A DNA stretch of 64,000 nt from NCBI RefSeq assembly GCF_900324475.1, contig NZ_LT992502.1, forward strand, positions 558,001-622,000, given 5' to 3'. Made by a program: the position numbers and the translations under genes. Below the pieces are notes generated by a model. It worked only from the letters and a program-made list of their open reading frames with translations. It was not told the origin of the DNA and ran no database searches. This document shows, one piece after another, positions 53,093 to 60,200 of the stretch; position 1 is the first letter of the stretch; every line of letters starts with the position of its first letter. The DNA comes from Enterobacter bugandensis (lineage in GTDB: Bacteria > Pseudomonadota > Gammaproteobacteria > Enterobacterales > Enterobacteriaceae).

Positions 53093-53496
53093 GCGAACCT
53101 CTCCGTCGCCTTACGCTGCAGCCGCCACTGGCCCGGCCCGGTGAGGGCGAGAGTGGTGAAGATAATCAGCAGCAGCCAGCCAAACTGCCCTTCGGCAATC
53201 GACCAGTCCGGGTGTACCGCCAGCATCGCCACCAGCAGCACGGCGATAATCGGCAGGCACGCCAGGCGGGTGTAGACGCCCGCAATGATCAACAGCGGGC
53301 AGATCACCTCGGCGACGATCGCCGGGATCAGGCTCGCGTAAGGCCCGAAGCCGAACGGATCTTCAATGCGCGTCAGCTCTTCGCTGAAGTGGAGCACCTT
53401 CGGCAGGCCGTGCACGTAGAGCAGCAGCAGGCTGCCGGTGAGGCGCAGGAAGAACAGCCCCAGGTCGACCCGGGGCGGCATAGTAGTGTTTTTCAT
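53089..53496 (-). CDS. DoxX family membrane protein
   Basis: The 135-residue protein has four hydrophobic segments typical of DoxX: LGLFFLRLTGSLLLLYVHGLPK at the start, ASLIPAIVAEVICPLLIIAGV, LPIIAVLLVAMLAV and FGWLLLIIFTTLAL. DoxX proteins sit in the inner membrane; their role is poorly known and linked to redox/sulfur compounds or membrane stress. It overlaps the amidohydrolase stop by one base (TGATG) and the MFS start by 4. Confidence 0.85.
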   Translation of the reverse strand: MKNTTMPPRVDLGLFFLRLTGSLLLLYVHGLPKVLHFSEELTRIEDPFGFGPYASLIPAIVAEVICPLLIIAGVYTRLACLPIIAVLLVAMLAVHPDWSIAEGQFGWLLLIIFTTLALTGPGQWRLQRKATERFA

Positions 53497-55367
53497 CAGA
53501 ATGCAAAGCAGCTGCAGCCCAGCGCCCCCCAGAAAGCGTTATCGTCGGACACCGGCATCTCTGACGTGCGGGCGAAATCATGCTGGTGGCTGTGAACCCC
53601 GCACGGGCCGCTGCAGTGGTGAGCCACACTCAAGCCGACGCGCGTAGCCTGCGGCGGCGCGCTGCGGTAGTGGCCCGGTACCTTCACCACCGGAGACCAC
53701 TCGGGCAGAACCGGAATGGCCGGTGGCGCGAGCGGGCCGAAGGTGCCTGCGGCGTAGACGATGTCGCCGTTGACCACCGTCAGGACGGACTCGATGCCCT
53801 TGATCTCCTCTTCCGGCACGCGGAAGTAGTCTTTGCTGAGCACCGCCAGGTCGGCGAGCTGGCCGACCTTGATCTGCCCCTTCTGGTTCTGCTCGCTGGA
53901 GAACCACGCGCTGCCCTGGGTCCAGAGCATCAGGGCTGTGTCGCGGTCCAGACGGGCGCTATGATCGTACATCTGCATCCCGCCTACGGTGCGGCCGGAG
54001 ACCAGCCAGTAGAGCGCGGTCCACGGGTTATAGCTCGCCACGCGGGTGGCGTCGGTACCTAAGCCCACCGGCACGCCGGTCTCGAGCATTTTTGCCACCG
54101 GCGGCGTGTGGCGGGTAGCTTCGATGCCATAGCGCTCGGCAAAGTACTCCCCCTGGAAGGCCATGCGGTGCTGGACGGCAATGCCGCCGCCCAGCGCTTT
54201 GATGCGGTCTATGTTGGCCTGGGTAACGGTTTCCGCATGGTCGAAGAACCAGTGCAGGCCGTTGAACGGAATGTCGCGGTTAACTTTTTCGAACACGTCC
54301 AGCATGCGGCTGATGGATTCGTTGTAGGTGGCGTGCAGGCGGAACGGCCAGCGGTGCTCCACCAGATGGCGCACCACGCGCTCCAGCTCGTCCTCCATGC
54401 CCGGCGCGAGGTCCGGACGCGGCTCGAGGAAGTCTTCAAAATCGGCGGCGGAGAAGACCAGCATCTCGCCCGCGCCGTTGTGGCGGAAGAAGTCGCTGCC
54501 CTGGCCCGGCGTGAGCATGTCGGTCCATTTTTCAAAGTCTTCCAGCTCGTGGCCCGGACGCTGGGTAAACAGGTTATAGGCGATGCGGATGGTCATCTGC
54601 TTTTTCTCGTGCAGCTCGGCAATCACCTCGTAATCTTCCGGGTAGTTCTGGAAGCCGCCGCCCGCGTCGATGGCGCTGGTCAGCCCCAGACGGTTCAGCT
54701 CGCGCATAAACTGGCGCGTGGAGTTGACCTGCTGCTCCAGCGGCAGCTTCGGCCCTTTCGCCAGCGTGGCATAGAGGATCATGGCGTTCGGACGGGCAAT
54801 CAGCATCCCGGTCGGGTTGCCGTTGGCGTCGCGCTGGATCTCGCCGCCCGGCGGGTTCGGCGTCTCTTTGGTGTAGCCGACCACCTTCAGCGCGGCGCGG
54901 TTGAGCAGGGCGCGGTCGTACAGGTGCAGAATGAAGACCGGGGTGTCCGGCGCGGCGTCGTTAATCTCATCCAGCGTCGGCATGCGGCGCTCGGCAAACT
55001 GGAACTCGCTCCAGCCGCCCACCACGCGCACCCACTGGGGCGACGGCGTGCGCAGGGCCTGCTCTTTCAGCATCCGCAGGGCATCAGCCAGCGACGGCAC
55101 GCCTTCCCAGCGCAGCTCGAGGTTGTAGTTCAGCCCGCCGCGGATCAGGTGCAGGTGCGAGTCGTTCAGGCCGGGGATCGCGGTGTGGCCTTTCAAATCC
55201 ACCACCTTAGTGCCGTCGCAGTGGTGCTGCATCACCTCGGCGACGGTACCCACTTCCAGAAATTTTCCGTCGCGCACGGCAACGGCTTCCGCGACAGGGT
55301 TCTCGCGATCGACGGTGTGAAACTGGCCGTTAACCAGAATGAGATCGGCTTTACCGAGGGTAACCAT
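53496..55367 (-). CDS. YtcJ-like amidohydrolase
   Basis: This first gene of the operon encodes ~623 residues from ATG 55367 (MVTLGKADLILVNG), for which AGGAG is well placed; the longer frame from 55439 lacks a ribosome site. The amidohydrolase_3 marks are TAIPGLNDSHLHLIRGG (metal-binding HxH), FRLHATYNES, DHAETVTQANIDR and LGTDATRVASYNPWTALYW. Such enzymes hydrolyse amides or formamides in the cytoplasm. The C-terminal ~55 residues are His/Cys rich (SVAHHCSGPCGVHSHQHDFA), an unusual tail that may bind metal. Confidence 0.85.
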   Translation of the reverse strand: MVTLGKADLILVNGQFHTVDRENPVAEAVAVRDGKFLEVGTVAEVMQHHCDGTKVVDLKGHTAIPGLNDSHLHLIRGGLNYNLELRWEGVPSLADALRMLKEQALRTPSPQWVRVVGGWSEFQFAERRMPTLDEINDAAPDTPVFILHLYDRALLNRAALKVVGYTKETPNPPGGEIQRDANGNPTGMLIARPNAMILYATLAKGPKLPLEQQVNSTRQFMRELNRLGLTSAIDAGGGFQNYPEDYEVIAELHEKKQMTIRIAYNLFTQRPGHELEDFEKWTDMLTPGQGSDFFRHNGAGEMLVFSAADFEDFLEPRPDLAPGMEDELERVVRHLVEHRWPFRLHATYNESISRMLDVFEKVNRDIPFNGLHWFFDHAETVTQANIDRIKALGGGIAVQHRMAFQGEYFAERYGIEATRHTPPVAKMLETGVPVGLGTDATRVASYNPWTALYWLVSGRTVGGMQMYDHSARLDRDTALMLWTQGSAWFSSEQNQKGQIKVGQLADLAVLSKDYFRVPEEEIKGIESVLTVVNGDIVYAAGTFGPLAPPAIPVLPEWSPVVKVPGHYRSAPPQATRVGLSVAHHCSGPCGVHSHQHDFARTSEMPVSDDNAFWGALGCSCFAF

Positions 55368-55431
55368 AACTGCTCCTGACTGAGAGGGGGAATGGTCAGG
55401 ATTATGGGAACCGGTTTCGGCAAAGATCCAG

Positions 55432-55486
55432 TTATACAATAGGATAGGTATACCAAAGTATAACTATACCTAAGGTTAACTATACG
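55432..55486. promoter_or_regulatory. cluster of TATAC/GTATA palindromes in a divergent promoter
   Basis: Between the amidohydrolase operon and the YcaC-like gene, AGGTATA (55446-55452) pairs with TATACCT (55465-55471), and GTATA-AC-TATAC lies inside (55458-55469). Further TATAC copies occur at 55433 and 55481. The spaced palindromes look like binding sites of a regulator acting on both divergent units; no regulator gene is adjacent. Confidence 0.45.
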
Positions 55487-55586
55487 AAGAGATAATTACG
55501 CGCGGCGACGGAAATCCGCAGGATGAGGGTGACTTTATCGTCGCGGCGCTCGCGGCGATTTCTACCCTTAACCACTGGAAAATGCT

Positions 55587-56273
55587 ATGACCTCTTCAAA
55601 GCTCGAAGTGTTAACCCCTGCGAACTGTCAGATCATCTTTATCGATCACCAGCCACAGATGGCGTTTGGCGTGCAGTCTATTGACCGCCAGGTGCTGAAA
55701 AACAACACCGTGGCGCTGGCGAAAGCGGCCAAAGTGTTCAACATCCCGACCATCATCACCACCGTTGAGACAGAAAGCTTCTCCGGCAATACCTATCCGG
55801 AGCTGTTGGACGTCTTCCCGGGCCAGGACATTCTGGAGCGTACCTCCATGAACTCCTGGGACGACCAGAAGGTGCGCGACGCGCTGAAGGCTAACGGCAA
55901 GAAGAAGGTGGTGGTTGCCGGCCTGTGGACCGAAGTGTGCAACAACAGCTTTGCCCTGTGCGCGATGCTGGAAGGCGACTACGAAATTTATATGGTGGCG
56001 GACGCGTCCGGCGGCACCTCCAAAGAAGCCCACGACTTCGCGATGCAGCGCATGATCCAGGCAGGCGTGATCCCGGTGACCTGGCAGCAGGTGATGCTGG
56101 AGTGGCAGCGCGACTGGGCGCGTAAAGAGACCTACACCGCGGTGATGGATATCGTGCGCGAACACTCCGGCGCGTACGGCATGGGCGTGGATTACGCCTA
56201 CACCATGGTGCACAAAGCACCGTCTCGCCAGAAGAGCGAGCACCGCACCTTAGCGCCGGTCCCGGCTCGCTAA
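55587..56273 (+). CDS. YcaC-like isochorismatase-family hydrolase
   Basis: The 228-residue protein is a cysteine hydrolase of the isochorismatase superfamily with the expected triad: Asp20 in IIFIDHQPQM, a Lys in the QDILERTSMNSWDD-KV region, and Cys118 in GLWTEVCNNSFAL, preceded by the cis-peptide region. YcaC-type enzymes form octamers; the substrate is unknown. It is divergent from the amidohydrolase operon and followed by two XapX genes, a grouping seen in other proteobacteria. TTAACCACTGGAAAATGCT precedes the start with a weak ribosome site. Confidence 0.87.
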   Translation: MTSSKLEVLTPANCQIIFIDHQPQMAFGVQSIDRQVLKNNTVALAKAAKVFNIPTIITTVETESFSGNTYPELLDVFPGQDILERTSMNSWDDQKVRDALKANGKKKVVVAGLWTEVCNNSFALCAMLEGDYEIYMVADASGGTSKEAHDFAMQRMIQAGVIPVTWQQVMLEWQRDWARKETYTAVMDIVREHSGAYGMGVDYAYTMVHKAPSRQKSEHRTLAPVPAR

Positions 56274-56334
56274 GTTCCGCTGGCGGGCTGGTCCCTCATC
56301 CGGCTCGCCGCTGCCTCTTTCTCTGGAGTTCACA

Positions 56335-56556
56335 ATGAGTACTGGGCTGATATCCCTTGCCGCAGGCGTGTTGATTGGCCTGATGTATGCCGTGCTGAAG
56401 GTGCGCTCCCCCGCGCCGCCCGCGCTGGCGCTGATTGGCTTGCTGGGGATGCTGGCGGGTGAACAGGCGACGCGCCATCTGTTATCCCGCGACGGCGCGC
56501 CGCCTCCTCAGGTAACGGTTCCGCAGGTGAAATCGCAGACGGGAGCGACGTCATGA
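56335..56556 (+). CDS. XapX domain membrane protein 1
   Basis: The 73-residue protein has two hydrophobic helices with the XapX pattern (SLAAGVLIGLMYAVLKVRSPAPPALALIGLLGMLAGEQ). XapX proteins are small inner-membrane proteins of unknown role, often next to YcaC-like hydrolases as here. CTGGAG is 8 bases before the ATG. It overlaps the second XapX gene by 4 bases. Confidence 0.85.
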   Translation: MSTGLISLAAGVLIGLMYAVLKVRSPAPPALALIGLLGMLAGEQATRHLLSRDGAPPPQVTVPQVKSQTGATS

Positions 56557-56813
56557 GAGCATGGATAATTTCGCTGGTGTGCGGCGTGGTTGCTGGGGTA
56601 ATTTACGCCCTGCTCGACGTTCATTCCCCGGCACCGCCGGTTGTCGCCCTGCTTGGCCTGTTTGGCATGCTGGTGGGTGAACAGCTCATCCCGGTGGGAC
56701 GGCGTTTACTGAGTCGCGAACCGTTTACCCTCGCCTGGTTTCGTCACGAATGCGTGCCGAAAATCAGCGGCACGGCGCCCCCCGCGCCCGCGAAGGACGA
56801 TCGCGACGTTTAA
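56553..56813 (+). CDS. XapX domain membrane protein 2
   Basis: The 86-residue paralogue of the preceding gene has the same two-helix core (SLVCGVVAGVIYALLDVHSPAPPVVALLGLFGMLVGEQL) plus a longer C-terminal tail ending in a Pro/Ala-Asp segment. The tandem pair may form a heteromer. ATG 56553 overlaps the upstream stop (ATGA). Confidence 0.85.
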   Translation: MRAWIISLVCGVVAGVIYALLDVHSPAPPVVALLGLFGMLVGEQLIPVGRRLLSREPFTLAWFRHECVPKISGTAPPAPAKDDRDV

Positions 56814-56836
56814 TGATTTTTTTGAGGAAAGACAGC

Positions 56837-57217
56837 ATGACGCTGCCGTGGCGCATTGCCATCATTGATGACGAACGTTCCGTCCGCAGCGGGCTGAGTA
56901 ATCTCCTGGAGTCGGAAGGGTATGCCGCCGATACGTTTGATTCGGCAGAGGTGTTTCTGAGCCATCCGCTCGCCCTGTCCGGCGCGGCGCTGGTGATCGC
57001 CGATATCAAGCTGCGGGGCATGAGCGGCCTGGAGCTGTTTGAAAAGCTGCGGCTGCTGGCCGTCCCCCCGCCGCCCGTGATCTTTATCTCCGGTCATGCT
57101 GATGAAAATATGCAGCGGTACGCTCTTAGCCTGGGCGCCGCTGCATTTTTGCGTAAACCCATTAACATCGATATTCTGCTGGATCATATACAGCGGGAGC
57201 TGGCCCGCCGACGATAA
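56837..57217 (+). CDS. single-domain response regulator
   Basis: From ATG 56837 (MTLPWRIAIIDDERSVR) the protein has 126 residues and consists of a CheY/FixJ-type receiver only: acidic pair IIDDE, phosphoacceptor Asp in VIADIKLRGMSG, the Thr/Ser in FISGH and the Lys in FLRKP. There is no output domain. AGGAAAG is well spaced. It begins a unit with the giant histidine kinase, 9 bases downstream, and may be a phosphate sink or shuttle. Confidence 0.85.
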   Translation: MTLPWRIAIIDDERSVRSGLSNLLESEGYAADTFDSAEVFLSHPLALSGAALVIADIKLRGMSGLELFEKLRLLAVPPPPVIFISGHADENMQRYALSLGAAAFLRKPINIDILLDHIQRELARRR

Positions 57218-57226
57218 GGATCGCGG

Positions 57227-60200
57227 ATGAACGAACACGAGCAGCCTGCATTCTGGCCCGCCCAGGGGAATCTTCACCAGGGGCGGGTTTTTGTCCTTAA
57301 AGAGGATGTGATTTTTACCGTGCTGGCGCAGGAGGGCGGTATCGCCTGGATGCACGCGCGCCATCCCCATTCAGGCGGCTCGTTCATCATTGCCACCGCG
57401 GTGAGCGACGAAGAGGAAGAGCGGGCCACGCGGCTGCTAAAAAACGAATTTGCGCTGCGTGACGTGCTGCAGGACAGCTGGGCCATCCGCGCTGTTGCCT
57501 CCACCCAGTACCGGGGACGATTCGCGCTGGTGTATGCGCCGTTTGCGTTTGAGCTGCTGGCGCGACGCGCGGGCAGGGCGATCTCGGGGATCTCGCGCTT
57601 TATTGAGATGGCGATCCAGATCTGCGTTCCCCTGCGCCAGATGCACCTGCAAAACCTGATCCACGGCGATATCAAGCCCGGCGCGATTTTTGTTCATCAC
57701 GATGCCACCTGCCGTCTGGGCAGCTTTGGCCTCTCCTGTAGCCTCTCCGGTGCCTTCTCCCAGACCCGGCTTGCCGTTTCAGGCGGTACGCCCGCGTATA
57801 TGTCGCCGGAGCACACCACCCGCACCCGGCGTCCCGTTGACGGCCGCAGCGATCTCTACAGCCTCGGCATGGTGCTGTATGAACTCCTGACCGGACGCCT
57901 GCCGTTTGAGTTGGGGGAGGACGATCAAACCAACTGGGCGCACTACCATATTGCCTCGGAGCCGCTGGCCCCGGACGTGATTCGCCCGGACGTGCCGGGG
58001 ATGCTGTCGACCATCATCCTCAAGCTGCTGGAAAAGCACCCCGATAACCGCTACCAGACGGTCGACGGGCTGATTGCCGACCTCCGCCGCTGCCAGGCGA
58101 CGCTGACCTGCGAGGGTGAGATTGTCGCCTTTACGCCCGGCCAGCAGGACCGCACTCCCGCGATCCATCTGGCGGACTCCCTGTTCGCGACGCATCCGCA
58201 GGCGAATGACGTCATTGCCGCGTTTGAGCGGGTGGGGCAGAACCTGGTGCCGGAGCTGGTGACAATCGGCGGGCCGTCGGGGATTGGCAAATCGTCCATC
58301 ATCGCGACGGCGCTCAAAACGCTGCAGCAGCGTCAGGTTTTGCTGGCGGTGGGGAAAGTCGATCAGTTCTCGCCGTCTTTACCCTACGGCGTATTAAGCT
58401 CCGCGTTCCGCACCCTGACGCTGCACCTGCTGGGGCTGCCCGCGGAAGATGTGGCGAAGTGGAAAATCCGCCTGTCGCGCGCCCTGGAGGGGTACGAAGC
58501 GCTGGCCGTCAGCCTGGTGCCCGAGCTGGGGCTGCTCCTTGAGAGCAAGCTGCGCTACTCGGCGGATACGTTTTCCATTGATGCCCGGGCGCGCTTCAGC
58601 CATATGGTGCTGGCGCTGGTTAAAACCTTTGCTTCTCAGGGCTGCCCGCTGGTGCTGGTGCTCGACGATCTCCAGTGGAGCGACGCGGCCAGCCTGCATA
58701 CGCTGAAACATCTGCTGGTGACCTGCGGCGCTATCCCGCTGCTGCTGGTGGTCGCCCACCGCGATATCGGTTCGTTGTCTGAACCGACGCTGCAACAGCA
58801 GCTGGCGAGCCTGCCGGAAGCGGCGCAAAACGCGACTGAAATTGTCCCGCAGGCGCTGTCCGTGAAGGCGGTGGCGCGCTGGCTGGCGACGATATTTCGT
58901 GCCCGCAGCGCGGCGACGACCGACCTCGCCACGCTGATCCACGAGAAAACCGGGGGTAACCCGCTCTTTGTGCACGAGTTTTTCCGCCGCATCGTGGATG
59001 ACGGGCTGGTGGTGCACAACAAATATCAGGATAAGTGGCACTACGATCTGCAGGCGATCCGCGCCCGGCACTACACCGAAAATGTCGTTACCCTGGTGCT
59101 GGAGCAGCTCGAAGAGCTGCCCGACGAGACGCGCCGCCTGCTGGGCAGCCTCGCCTGCCTCGGCGGCACGGGCGAGATGGAGATGATCTGCCGGGTGGTC
59201 AGCATGTCGATGGCGGAAATGCGCTATGCGCTGCATCCGGCGGTGATGGCCCAGCTCATTGTGCTGACGGAAAAAGAGTACGCCTTCACCCACGACCGGG
59301 TGCAGGAGGCGGCCTTTGCGATGCTGGATCAGCATGAGAAAAGCCATCTTCACCTGACCACCGCCAGCCTGCTGGCCGACGCCGCGCGTCAGGCCGCGGG
59401 GAACGAACTGCTGTTCCGCGCCGTTCACCACGTCACGGCCGCGCTGGACTGCATCCAGCCCGTGCCGCAGCGCCAGATGTTCCGCGAGCTGAGCCTGCTG
59501 GCCGCACGACGGGCAAAGCGTTCGGGGGATTATCCATCGGCGCTCAGCTATATCCAGACCGCCAGAGCGCTGGGCAACGCCGGGACGGTGTCAGACTTTA
59601 TGCTTGATATCGAAGAGGCGGGCTGCGAGTTTGCTCTGGGGCACCTGGAGCGCACCCGCGAGCTGTGTGACGCCATCCTCGGCTGCCCCGGCGGGCTGAC
59701 CGAAAAGGCGCTGGCGGCCAACCTGCTGGTGGAAGTGTACATTCGCCAGTCGGACAGCCGTCTGGCGCTGGAGGCGGCGCTCTGCTGGCTGGGGATTTTT
59801 GGTATTCAGATTGGCCGCCACCCGGAAGATGCCGACTGCGACGAGGCCTGGGAACACTTCTGCAACCGCACGGCCGACGCGCCGCAAAGCCTTTTTGCCC
59901 AGCTGTCGCGGATGGATAACCCGGAAACCGAAGCGGTGATGAACCTGCTCTACAGCGCCAGCATTTGCGCCAGCTTCATCTGCCCGCGCCTGCATTTTTT
60001 GCTGCTCTGCCGCATGATGCACCTCACCCTCGACCACGGCATCACTGGCGCCTCCACCACGGCGATGGCCTGGTTTGGCGTGCTGATTGGCCAGCGCTAC
60101 GCCGAGTACCGCCTCGGGTTCCAGTACGGCACCCTGGCCCGCGAGCTGGTGAACCGCCACGGCTACGACGCGTTCGAAGCCAAAACCCTGCTGCCCCTCG

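Noticed and set aside
54108..55379. 423-residue plus-strand frame antisense to the amidohydrolase
   Set aside because: A shadow frame of GC-rich coding DNA; the amidohydrolase motifs on the minus strand are clear.
58394..59431. 345-residue minus-strand frame antisense to the giant kinase
   Set aside because: Arg/Gln/His-rich composition typical of antisense frames in GC-rich genes; no motif or ribosome site.
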